Below, in pieces: positions 24,700 through 35,110 of a DNA stretch of 64,000 nt. The DNA is taken from assembly GCA_000727475.1 (NCBI GenBank), contig KL647319.1:232902-296901 (forward strand). The letters run 5' to 3'. The position numbers and the translations under genes are program-made. The number at the start of each line of letters is the position of its first letter. The stretch's first letter is position 1. Under the pieces are notes generated by a model. That model was not told the origin of the DNA. It searched no databases and saw nothing but the letters and a program-made list of their open reading frames with translations. The DNA is from Sarcocystis neurona (Eukaryota; Apicomplexa; Conoidasida; Eucoccidiorida; Sarcocystidae).

Positions 24700-25395
24700 A
24701 CAATTTGAAAGGCGTCAAAAGAAGAAAGTAAGACAAAACGGGAAACGGAGAGGAAGAAAGAATAGAGGAGAAGAAGAAGGATAAAGGGAATAGACAGAGC
24801 CAGCAGGAGGGAGACGGAAGAGACGGAGACAGATAGAGAAAGACCAGGTGTGAGAGTGGAAGATGGAAGGGGGAGAGTGATAAAGCCGAAGAGAGGCAAA
24901 GCGACAGGAAAAGAAAGGGGGGGGGAAAACAAGAAATACGGAAAGACAATGGGACAGAGAAGAAGAAAGGAGGGGGGGAGGGAGACAGGAAGAGAGACGG
25001 AGACAGACAGAGAGACAGAGAGACAGAGGGAGAGGAAAGGGAAGAGAAAAGGAGGGGGGGAGAACTTCTCCAGAGAAGGAGGAGAACAGCAGAGAAGGAG
25101 GAGAGAAGTTCTTTTGGCAGCTGCTGTTTCACACGGAAGGAGCACGGAGAGGGCGACAGAAGGAAACGAGGAGGGGTGGAAGTGGATTGCCGGAGAAGAG
25201 CCACTAAGAAATGAGGAAGAAAGGGGGGAAGAAGAAAAAGAAGAGGGACAGGAAGAAGAAGGAGAAGAAAAGAGAAAATAAGGAAAGGAAGAAGTCCCCA
25301 AGAATCGGACAGAGAGAGAGAGAGACACTGCAGTGGTGCTGCCGATGAGAGAAGTGAAAGTCCGAAGAAAAAACGCGGGGGAAGTCGACTGCACA
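24700..25395 (+). repeat. GA-rich purine tract
   Basis: Nearly continuous GGA/GAA/AGAC steps, with GAGACAGAGAGACAGAGGG at about 25,010. Long Arg/Glu and Leu/Ser/Pro frames are artefacts. Confidence 0.85.
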
Positions 25396-25429
25396 CACAC
25401 GCATGGATGAAAAAATGAAAACTCAAAAA

Positions 25430-26610
25430 AAAAACAATTCGTTCCCTTCCTCTCCTTTCTCTTCTTCTTCCTCTCTTTTCGTCTTCTCTCTCTTTGTCTC
25501 CCTTCCCATCTTTCCCTTTTTATCCTTTCCCTTCTTATCCTTTTCCTTTTTATCCTTTCTCTTCTTCTTCTTCCGTTCCTTCTCCCTTCGCTTCTTCTCC
25601 CTTCCCTTCTTATCCTTCCTTCCCTTTCTATTCTTCTCTTTTCTCTTCTTATCCTTTCTCTTCATCTCCCTTCTCTTCTCCTTCTTCCGCTTCTCCTCCT
25701 TCTTCCTATCCGTCCCCTTCCTATCCCTTCCCCTTCCTATCCCTTCCCTTCCTTTCCTTTCCCCTTTCTATCCCTCCCCTTTCTATTCCTCCCCTTTCTA
25801 TTCCTCCCCTTCCCTTCCTATCCTTTCCCTTCCATTCTTCTACTTTTTTATCTCCTTCTTTTCTCTCTTTTTTTCTCCTCCTCGTTTTCCCTTTTTTACA
25901 CCGGCAAACCACCTTCCCCGACTGTCGCATGCGTCTTTGGGGGTGTCCCCCTCTTTTTTCGGCAAACAAATTTACTTCCCCCGCCTCCGCGTCAATGTCT
26001 CTGCATGCACTAAGGGGCCCCCCTTTCTCCGTTTACTTCCTTCCTGTCTTACCCTCTCCCTCTTCGTCTCGCGTCTCCTCCTCTTCGCTTCCTCGAGACA
26101 CTTCTCCCCCCCGACACATTTCCCCGTCTCTTCTTCTCTGCATCGAATTCCTCTCTCTATGACTCATTTCTCGTTTAGAAGTTCTACTCTCTTCTCTATA
26201 TTCTTCCTCTGTATGGTCGGCTTTTGTCTCCGTCTTTTGGTTTCCTCGTGTGCCTCCCGCTTTCCTTGTGCGGACCGTCCCCTCGCTGCCTTCTCTTCTA
26301 CGTCCTCTCTATTTCTCATTTCCTTCTACTTCTTCTTCTTCGCCTACCATCTACTCTTCTTCTTTTTTGAACTTCCCTTTTCTTGCAGTTTCTTCTGCTG
26401 TCCTTTCTTCTGCTTTTCTCCCCTTCTTGCTAGGCTGCTTCTCTCTACTCTCTTCTTCTCCCTGTTCTGCTTGTGTTCTTCTTTTCATTTCTCCAAATCT
26501 CCCCATAATTTCTGCGTCGCCTTGCCCGTGTTGCCTTCTTATGCTTTCCCTTTATTTTCGCTTTCCTCCCTCCTTCCTTTCTTCCTTTTTGCCCCTCTCT
26601 CCGTCTCACG
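25430..26610 (+). repeat. Polypyrimidine tract of 1.2 kb
   Basis: The plus strand is almost only C and T, with tandem CTTTTTATCCTTTCC and CCCCTTTCTATTCCT (15-base) units at 25,500-25,830. It abuts the exon ending at 26,624. Confidence 0.95.
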
Positions 26611-26623
26611 TGAAGACCACTAC

Positions 26624-26844
26624 TGCGTCGGGCAGACGAGCGGCGCGCTGCAGTAGCGTTGCAATGGACCGAGCAGCAGCAGCTTCTTCGTCTTCTTCTT
26701 CCTCTTCTTCTTGTTCTTCTTCTTCTCTTTCGTCTTCTTCTTCTCTCTCTTCGTCGTCTTCTCCTCTCTTTTCGCCCTCCTCTTCGCTATCTGCTGCTGC
26801 TGCGACGGGCCGCCGGGGGGGGGGGAGAGTCAGAAAGAAGCTCC
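26624..26844 (-). CDS. AK9-like exon: unit 3, SFFLTLPPPRRP and acidic run
   Basis: After GCCCTGCAACAACAG the exon reads SFFLTLPPPRRPVAAAADSE, then a long Glu/Asp run, then RSIATLLQRAARLPDA. Joined in phase to the previous exon it gives PALIDG-SFFLTLPPPRRP. The donor GCA|GTAGTG keeps phase 0 with the exon at 21.9 kb. An alternative donor at 26,610 (CTTCAC|GTGAGA, stronger consensus) would add VVVFT. The helix ending RLPDA would lead into the strand carried by the next exon. The first codons cross a homopolymer run on the other strand, a risk for sequencing error. Confidence 0.6.
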
Positions 26845-26849
26845 CTGTT

Positions 26850-27150
26850 GTTGCAGGGCCAAGGGAAAAAAAAGAGCCGAAAATTACTTGCGGAGAAGAG
26901 CGGATGGAAGGCGGGGGGCTGGTCGAAGAATAAGGAAGAAGTCGGACCAGAGAAGAAGGAGACGAGACAGAAGAAGGAGGAGATGAAGAAGAGAAGACAC
27001 AGACGAAAGGCAAGAGAAAAAAGGACGAGAAAAAGAGGGGAAATACGTAGAAAGAAAGCAGAAGAGAAAGGGTGCAGAAAAGGAGTAGAAGAAAAAGGAG
27101 GACAAAGTCAGGGAAGAAAACAAACGAGGAGAGGGGGACATCGACAGACA
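26850..27150 (+). repeat. GA-rich tract
   Basis: AGAAGAGAC/AAAGG steps on the plus strand; no gene. Confidence 0.75.
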
Positions 27151-28480
27151 CCGGCAGCGAGTCTTTCCTCCGACTTTGTGCCTGGTAGACGTCCGGTGTA
27201 TGTACACCGGAAACTCTCTACAAAGTTGCACAGAAAAGAAAAACGAAAATGCAGGTGGACAAACCTTCACAAGTGCGCTTCCGAGGAAGAAATAAAGGAG
27301 AGACAGATCTACACTCATACGAACAATAGGGGGGGAAAAGTCACCTACCTATTTACCCATACACATATATATATATACGCACACCTGCCTATCTATCTAT
27401 ACATATATATTGATATAGGTACATGTATATCCATATATAAATATATCAATGGATATTTTATACGTAAAAATATCCAGTTAAAGACATACACGTATATTGC
27501 TATTTATACAGAAACGGGGCTGTTGGGGGGGTGGGGGGGTAGTGGGGCCTGCTGTTCCTGCATGCGTATGAAGAAATATCGACGCATGCGCCACTGTCAC
27601 AGTCCACCTTCTACAAGAGGGGCGAACATAACTTTCTCTATTCTTGTCTCTCTGCATATATGAAGAGGCTCATATGTATACATACAAATATACGTATATA
27701 TTTATACGTGAAGACTTCCATATCTAAGATACGTACATATATATTGAGGGATAGAGAGATAGGTGGACAGACAGACACAGAGTGACCGACTTAAGAGCAC
27801 GTGGATATGTACAAACATATTTAGATATATATGTGTGTTTCTTCATGTATTTACTGCAGTAATGCTACACTTGTAGGGGAAGGTTTTTGTGTGAAAGAAG
27901 TCAACTCGCAATTGCGGGGGCCTCCTCCTCCTCCCCACACACATATACAACGTCGCACACATCTATACGTGTGTGTATATATATATACATATACATATAT
28001 GCGTACTTCTTTATATTTGTGTGGTTGCATGCACTCGTGTGTGTATACACATATACCTAGCGTATTTCATGTGTGGTGAATAAAGAGGAAATAAGGAAAG
28101 CACGAAAAGTGCCTAGTTCGAAAATATACATGCGCGTATACAGAAGTACGCGCATGCACATGTGGGGGGGAACATGCGCATATATCACCGTTGATACAGA
28201 GGAAGAAAAGGATAATATGCACCTCTATATATACATATACACGAGCGTACACGTGTACATATACATACACGTGTGTATACATATGCGTGTACACATGTTT
28301 AGTACGAGGAAGGGTGACTGCGCGGATGATGAGGAAGGCTAGGAAGACACGTGTAGCATGGGGAACTTTGAAGAATTCGACGCTGCTGTTGCTGCCGCGT
28401 CTGCAAAAAAAATCGCATGCGTGCGTGGTTTTCTGTTGGAGTTGCTGCTTTCACTTCAACGAACATCTGCTGCTGCGGCG
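27150..28480. other. Intron between unit 3 exons
   Basis: A palindrome copy at 27.2 kb, TA microsatellites at 27,355-27,450, 27,670-27,750, 27,960-28,060 and 28,225-28,290, and a G-run with CATGCGCATGCG near 27,560-27,590. No exon recognised. Confidence 0.6.
27193..27210. repeat. Dispersed palindrome copy with 18-base arms, CCGGTGTATGTACACCGG
   Basis: Longest-armed copy. On the minus strand it follows TTTTCTTTTCTGTGCAACTTTGTAG by 5 bases, an acceptor-like context, and the frame reads RVSGVHTPDVYQAQSRRKD, possibly a cryptic exon. Confidence 0.85.
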
Positions 28481-28489
28481 AGCTGAGAC

Positions 28490-28712
28490 TCTTTCTCCTG
28501 CTGCTGCCGCTGTCACTGTTGATTCCCTTGCTGTTGCCGTTGCTGCTGTTGCTGCTGCTGTTGCTGTTGCTGCTGCTGTAGCTGCTGTTGCTGTTGCGGC
28601 TGCTGTAGCTGCTGCAGTTGTTGTTGCTTCTCTTGCCGCTGCTGTTGCCGTCCTGTTGCTGCTGCTGCTGCCGCTGCTGCTGTTGCTGCTGCTGCTGTTG
28701 GTGCTGCCAATT
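28490..28712 (-). repeat. CTG repeat (CAG/GCA on the gene sense strand)
   Basis: CTG/TTG triplets on the plus strand. Open in frame with the exon ending at 28,720, so possibly coding (Ser/Asn, Ala/Thr runs). Confidence 0.9.
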
Positions 28713-28719
28713 TCCTTAC

Positions 28720-29946
28720 CGTCAATAAGTGCGGGTCCCATGAAGCTGTGCATGACTTTCCTGACCGCCTTCAATTTCACTTTTTGCAATTCTTCTGCTT
28801 CTTCCACTGCAGCAGACGCGTAGCCAATTTCCCACAGCTCCTGCAGCAGCGTCTCTCTGTTTTCCTCTTGACACGCGAAGCGCACCCCCCTGCCAGCAGC
28901 CGCCGCAGCAGCTGCAGCAGCAGAAGCAGCTCTCGGCTCTTTGCTCAGCTGCTTCGCTATCTGCCTCATTCGAGCGACTGCTGTTACAGCCGAAGCCGCC
29001 GCCGGCGTCGTAACAGTAGCAGCAGCAGCAGCACCCGCAGCACGCGCCCCCCCCCACAGCAGCAGCGCCAGCGTCGGCATCCGCAGCAGCGTCAGCACCC
29101 GCAGCAGCAGCAGCAGCAGAAGACTCCTCGCGTCTTCGGTCTGAGTCGCTGTCGGCGGTCGAGGGAGCCGCAGCAAGGAGTAGCTCTTGTTGCAACTTCT
29201 CTTTCTTCTCCTTTTCTACTTTTTTGGCTTTTTGCCCTCTCTCTGCTTCAGTTTCTTCACTGCTGCTGCTGCCGCCCTCGTCGGTGCTGCTGCTGCTGGC
29301 CGGGTCGGAGAGATCTGCTTTTTCGAGAAGCGACAGCAGCGCTCGAGAGGGAGCAGCAACAACTGCTCTTCCTTTCTTTTCCGCAGCAGCAGCTTCTGCC
29401 TTTCTTCTTCTCTCTTCTTCCTCTCCCCCCTCTTCTGCTCCTTTCGCTCTAGACCCGGCCACCTGCAGCAGGGATCTTTTCCCTCTCGTTGTCTCGCTTT
29501 TCCCTTCTCTTCCTTCTGCTGCGGTGCTATTGCTGCTGCTCCCTGCCTTCCTCAAAATCGACGTGCGGCCACCTTTCTTGCTACCCACGGCCTTTCCCCT
29601 TGGACTTTTCTTCTCCGACCCTGCTCCTGCTGCTGCTCCTGCTGCTGTTCCTGCTCCTGCTGCTGTTTCAGCAATAGGTGACCGAGGCGAGGCGTCATCC
29701 GAGAAGGCGATGGTGCGCGTGTCAGACCCCGAGAGTTCGGCGGCTTCGGCAGCAGCTGCAGCCCGCCGCTGCTCTCTCTCTTCTTGTTGCTGCTGTCGTC
29801 TGTGCTGCTGCTGTTGCTTCTTCAGCAGCTTGATCAACGCCCTGCTGTACCGTTCGGCAAAGTAAAAAGACGGCAAACAGGCCTCTCTGTTGAACAGAGC
29901 CAAGTGCTGCTCGACGTTGCTGCCCGACGGACCTAGAAAGACAATT
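28720..29946 (-). CDS. AK9-like exon: unit 3 degenerate P-loop (contains an apparent 1-base frameshift)
   Basis: After TTCTGCTGCTGATTTCAG the exon reads IVFLGPSGSNVEQHLALFNR and EACLPSFYFAERYSRALIKL. It is placed as a P-loop, but GPSGSNVE replaces GPxGSGKT, so the phosphate-binding lysine is lost. A low-complexity insertion of over 250 residues follows. At a run of nine C (29,046-29,054; G on the sense strand) the coding frame shifts by one base. Beyond it the good frame reads VARMRQIAKQLSKEPRAASA, RFACQEENRETLLQELWEIG and VRKVMHSFMGPALID. The donor is ATTGACG|GTAAGG. The sense CAG-type repeat just downstream (28,490-28,710) is open in the same frame, so the exon could be longer. Confidence 0.78.
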
Positions 29947-30139
29947 CTGAAATCAGCAGCAGAACACGAATCAGCAGCAGCAACAGCCACAGCAGCAGCA
30001 GCTGAAACGACTTTTCAGATGTAGGAAGGAAAGCTGCAGCACCAAGGACAACGGCAGCACCGCACCGCATGTGGTGGTGGTAGTCCACCTGCAGCTACGC
30101 CAGCGGCGCCACGCTCGTGCTCAGCGGTGTGGGACTAGC

Positions 30140-30420
30140 AGCGGCAGCTGCTGCAACACCAACTGCACAGCAGCAACAGCAGCAGCACAGCAGCAACAGC
30201 AACAGCACAGCAGCAGTGGCATCAACAGCAACAGGAGCAGCAGCAGCACAACAGCAGCAACAGCAACAGCACAGCAGCAGTAGCACCGCAGCAGCAACAG
30301 CAACAGCAACAGCCGGATAGTAGCACCAGCAGCACAGCAGCAGCAACAGCAACAGCGACACAGTAGCAGCAGCACACGTTTTCTAGAAGCATTCGCAGCA
30401 ACAGCAGCAATACACATGTG
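30140..30420 (+). repeat. CAG/CAA repeat in the intron between lead module and P-loop of unit 3
   Basis: CAGCAGCAACAGCAACAGCACAG units; CTG on the sense strand, directly upstream of the exon acceptor at 29,946. Confidence 0.95.
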
Positions 30421-30463
30421 GGCTTCCCACGAGCAGGGACTGCAACAGCAAGGAGATTAGTAC

Positions 30464-30971
30464 CTTGGAGGTGGTACGTATATTTCGGCAGCAAGGCGCT
30501 TGCGAAAGGCCTCCTCCTCCGCGTCGTAGGCGCCTGTTTGTTTTCCTCTCTTTCCGTACTCCTCTTGTTTCCCTCCGTCTGCTCTCTTCTTCTCGGCGTG
30601 ACGCGTGCTGCTGTTACCGCCGCAGCGTTCCTCCCTGTCGCAGCCGTCCCGCCTGCTGCTGGTGCTGCCGCTTCTCCTTCTGCTCCTGTTGTCGGAGAGC
30701 TGCTGCTGTTGTCGACCGCCAGGCGCCCGCTGCTCTGCTGCTGTCGCTCCTGCTGCTTCTGCCCCTCCTGCTGCTGCCCCTCCTGCTGCGTCTTCTTCCT
30801 CTAAGTAGTGAGAAGGAATAAACTCAGCCGGTCTTGTGGAGAACAGCAGCAGCGTCTTCTCCTCACTGCAGCAGTACACCTGTCCCCTCACGTTGACCGC
30901 CGCAGCAGGGGAACCAGGAAGCAGCCACTGCTCTCGACGCAGGGTGACCGGGCAATAGTGGCCCGTCTCTC
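30464..30971 (-). CDS. AK9-like exon: unit 3 CPVTL lead module
   Basis: After CCCCACTCTTCAG the exon reads ETGHYCPVTLRREQWLLPGS, PAAAVNVRGQVYCCSE and LLLFSTRPAEFIP. This is the AK9 lead-module pattern GhYCPV.L.....L.PG...A....G..Y..S......F...P..(F)IP. An Ala/Gly/Glu and Gln/Arg/Ser insertion of roughly 90 residues follows. The end is RKRLAAEIYVPPPR at the donor CCAAG|GTACTA. The two leftover bases (AG) plus the A that opens the next exon rebuild Arg, giving YVPPPR-IVFLGPSGS. This is exactly how AK9 units pass from lead module to P-loop and is the best junction in the window. Confidence 0.85.
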
Positions 30972-31079
30972 CTGAAGAGTGGGGAAGAGAAATCTCCACA
31001 GTCTTCTTCCTTCGTTTATACTCCTGTTGTATGTCAGGGAGCTACTTGTTCATGTCTACATGTCTACTACTTCTCTACG

Positions 31080-32980
31080 TATTTTCTCGCAGATATATTA
31101 TAAACCTACATGTTCGGATACATAGAACTCTACAAACATACTTACACAAGGATAGATAGACCGATCAGGTTGACAAATAGAGACACACTCATATATACAA
31201 ACGTATAAATCAACAGGTAGATATAAAGAGATATACGCAGGTAGAGACATACTTATAGATGTAGATAAACATAGGAGAAGTAATATGTACAGAGATGGGA
31301 ATCGATAGATATACATATAGACGGATGTAGAGAGGTAGATACAGATGTATAGATACAGGTAATAAATAGGGAAAAGTTTCCATATATACATACGTGGACA
31401 GGTGGGAACAGGTAGAGATAGATAGATAGATTCGGATAAGTATAAGTATACACAGACACAAGAAGATAAACAAATATAGTATACACAAATGTGAATCGAT
31501 AGATATGTATATATGCATGTATACGTGTAGACACATATTAAATATATATAGATATAGATATATATAGATATATATATATAGGTATATAGAGATATAGATA
31601 TATATAGAGAGAGATATATATAGATATAGATATAGATATAGATATATATATATATATAGATATAAGTATATATAGGTATAGATATATATAGGTATAGATA
31701 TATATAGGTATAGATATATATAGGTATAGATATATATAGATATATATAGATATAGATATAGATATAGATATAGATATATATATATAGATATAAGTATATA
31801 TAGGTATAGATATATATAGGTATAGATATATATAGGTATAGATATATATAGGTATAGATATATATAGGTATAGATATATATAGATATATATAGATATAGA
31901 TATAGATATATATAGATATAGATATATATAGACAAATGAACACGTACACAAATACAGGTCAGTAGGCAGGATATAAAGAGATATGCGTGGGCATACATAG
32001 GGAGAGAAAAGAGAGATATATAGATGGGTATAGATAGAGAAAGACAGGTAGACACCAATAGACACACAATTGAAGAGACCCTAAGTATAGGCATCAATAT
32101 AGGTGTAAATCTAGACACACATATATACATATATATCAATACAGATACAAATGTAGGTGTAAAAGTAGACACAAATGTAGGTGTAAAAGTAGACACAAAT
32201 GTAGGTGTATATGTAGATATAAATGTAGATATAGATGTAGATAGAGATGTAAATATATGTGTATATAGAGATAAAAATGTACACGTCAGTGCAGGTATAC
32301 ATGCAAATATAGGTATAGATATCAATATATAGATATGAATATATATGTAAACATAGATGCAGATATAAATATACATGCAGATGTAAAGATACATATAAAT
32401 ATGAATACACGTGCAAATGTATATATATATATGTATATAGATACGGAGAGACATATAGTTACAGATGAACAGGTGGGTATAAATATGTATAGGTAACATA
32501 GGGGTAGATATAGAGGTAGGGAAACAGACAGAGAGGGATAGAAATAGGCAGATATATATGGAATTTATAAACAGATACGTATAGATAAATAGATATAAAT
32601 AGACATAGATACAACTGTATACACAACTTTGTATATATATATATATGCTTATACAGATATGGATCTAAGTGGCCAAATACAGGAGTAAATAGATGGAGAT
32701 GTACACCTACGATATACGCAGATCGATATACAAAGAAAATGATAGATACACACAAATATATACATGAATAGATCGAGGCAGATAGATATAGGCAGGCAGG
32801 CGTACACACACAGATAAGGATAAATGTAGGCAAATGTTGATACGATCGGAGACAAAATATGATGTGGATGAAGAGAAACTGACGCACACTCGATAAATGC
32901 GAAGAAATCCCTCGCCAACATATATATTTATATCTCCCCTCTAGAATATGGAGGACCTATTCTCGAAGATGCATATAAAT
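31080..32980 (+). repeat. GATA/TATA satellite with a 16-base minisatellite
   Basis: At 31,540-31,930 the unit GGTATAGATATATATA and variants repeat in two blocks of about 120 bases. At 32,146-32,215 ACAAATGTAGGTGTAAAAGTAGAC repeats nearly three times. The rest is TAGATA-type sequence. No gene seen. Confidence 0.95.
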
Positions 32981-33816
32981 AGATAGACAGACAAATAGGC
33001 AAACACGTTGCTGTTACATATCATTATAATATGTATGTATACATATATTCATACATTTCCGTGTATCCGTCTAGAGAGAGAGAGGAGAGGGGACGTCTTT
33101 AGATGGACTACTGCACGTATAAGACGAAAAGAAAGGAAGGGGAAAAGACGATTCCGTCGATCCGCAAAGAAAAGGAATTGTCGCGTGTCTTGGCACGCAT
33201 GCAACAGAGACCTGCTTCACGGCTGCCCTGGGGCCCCCACGCTGTGTGGAGCCCAACTAGGAAGAAACAGCAAAAGAAGCGAAAAGGTGTCCTTTTCCTT
33301 TGCAAAGAAAAGGAACACCGATAAGAAGACGGATACGAAAAGAAAAGCAGCTGCTTCACTGCTGAACCAATCCACGTAAAGAATATGTTGTAGAGAGCTC
33401 GGCCTCTTCTTCGGAGAACGCGGGGAGACAACAGCAGCAGAGAGACGAGACAACAGCGCGAGAGAAACGGACGGAGACGAGACAGAGGGAGGGGGCAAGC
33501 GAGGGAAAGCAAAACGGCCATATAGAGAGAGACAGAGGGCGGCGGAGTGGGCCGGAGACAGATACGTCGAGGGGCAGACACAGAAAACAGACACAGAGCG
33601 AGACGGAGGGAGACGGCGAGACGGAGGGAGACAGCGAGACGGAGGGAGACAGCGAGACGGAGACGAGCACGGAGGAAGGCGGAGAGACAGAAAGAGGGAG
33701 AGACAGGAAGAAAGACAGCGAGACAGAGGGGAGACCGGCTGCGCGTGCAGCTCTGCAAGTGTGGTGGGGAGTGTGTATGTGTTTTGAGTGAGACTCATGA
33801 AATTTATTTTGATTAC
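32981..33816. other. Intron, unique then GAGACGGAG-rich
   Basis: Unique at 33,090-33,400. At 33,596-33,665 CGAGACGGAGGGAGACAG (18 bases) repeats about four times. No convincing exon. Confidence 0.65.
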
Positions 33817-33931
33817 CGTAAATAACAGGAGGAAGGGAAGGGAGAAAGGGAAATGTCTTTGCAAAGGACGGGCCTCGTCGGCTTTCCGGAGCCCGCTGCA
33901 GCGTCTCGCACTCTTCCACGAGAGACAAGAC
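33817..33931 (-). CDS. AK9-like exon leading into unit 3
   Basis: The exon reads VLSLVEECETLQRAPESRRG and then FAKTFPFLPSLPPVIY between GCTGCACGCAG and TACG|GTAATC. Its final G completes Gly with the GA of the next exon, giving VIYG-ETGHYCPVTL. An aromatic-glycine step just before the CPV motif fits the lead module of AK9 units. Two other frames in this island are also open, so the call depends on phase continuity. Confidence 0.42.
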
Positions 33932-34124
33932 CTGCGTGCAGCAGCAAGGGCATGCAGCAGCAAGGGCATGCGGAAATTGAAGAGACGAAGGGGGAACAAA
34001 CAGAAGACATTCTTTGCTGTTCACAATTCAGAAGCTGTGAGCAGGTTCGGTTCTTTCTTTCGATTCTCTGATATGTTCTCTCTACACCGCTGTAGAAGTC
34101 GGTTCGTGCTGCTGTCCCCCTCCC

Positions 34125-34138
34125 GGTGTCTGTACACT
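34125..34138. repeat. Dispersed palindrome copy, GGTGTCTGTACACT
   Basis: Preceded on the plus strand by the pyrimidine tract GCTGCTGTCCCCCTCCC. Confidence 0.8.
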
Positions 34139-34261
34139 TCACGCAGCCCCACTCCCCCCAACTCTGCCGCAGCTCGCTGCTCTCTCTTCACTGCCGCTTC
34201 TCCCCTATAAAGTCCCCAAAACATGCACCTCCTTATCTTCTGCGGCAGTCCAAGCTCCACA

Positions 34262-35110
34262 AAAAGAACAGAGAGACAGATGGACAGATGGACAGATGGA
34301 CAGATAGAGAGATGGAGGGAGACAGAGACAGGGAGGGAGACAGGAAGAAAGAGAGACACAAAGAGACAGGGGGAGAGACAGAGAGGGAGAAAAAGACAGG
34401 GAGACAGACACAGAGAGAGACAGGTAGAGAGACACAGAGGGGAACAGATAGAAAGAAAGGCAGATAGAGACGGAGACAGATGGACAGATAGAGACACAGA
34501 GAGGCGAACAGATAGAGACGGAGAGGGAGATAGAGGGACAGAGGGGGAGACAGGCAGAAAGAGAGACAGAGGGAGATGGAGAGACAGATGCACAGATAGA
34601 GACATAGGGAGAGACGGAGACGGAGACAGACAGAGAGGCAGAGACAGAGAGAGAAGCGGAGACAGCTACAGATGGACAGATAGAGACACAGAGAGGTGGA
34701 CAGACAGGAAGAGAGACAGGGGGAGGGACAGAGAGGGAGACAGAGAGAGAGAGACGGAGACACGGAGATGAACAGGCAGAGAGAGAGAGACAGAGACAGA
34801 CGGACAGATAGAGAGAGAGGCAGAGACAGAGAGAGAGACTGATGGACAGGGAGAGACAGGGAGACAGAAAGAGAGACAGAGGGAGACGAAGACACAGAGA
34901 GATGGAGGGAGACAGGGAGAGACAGACAGAAAGGGAGACAGGGAGGGACGGAGACAGAGAGGGAGAAACAGACAGAGAAACAAACAGAGAGACAGAGGCA
35001 GAGAGAGACATAGAGGGAGACGGGGACGGACACAGATGGACAGATAGAGACGGAGACGGAGACAGAGAGAGAGACAGAGAGAAAGGGACAGAGACAGGCA
35101 GGGAGAGAGA
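34262..35110 (+). repeat. GACAGA tract, 850 bases
   Basis: GACAGAGAGA/GGGAGACAG/ATGGACAGAT steps, nearly pure purine apart from regular C and T. Both strands are open for over 800 bases (Arg/Asp or Ser/Leu/Cys frames) purely because of the repeat. Confidence 0.97.

Noticed and set aside
25403..26656. A 417-residue Ser/Phe/Pro frame on the plus strand
   Set aside because: Entirely explained by the polypyrimidine tract; no domain, and most of it is TCT/TTC/CCT codons.
31098..32499. Tyr/Ile-rich frames of 283 and 429 residues on the minus strand
   Set aside because: Products of TATA/GATA satellite; no sequence complexity.
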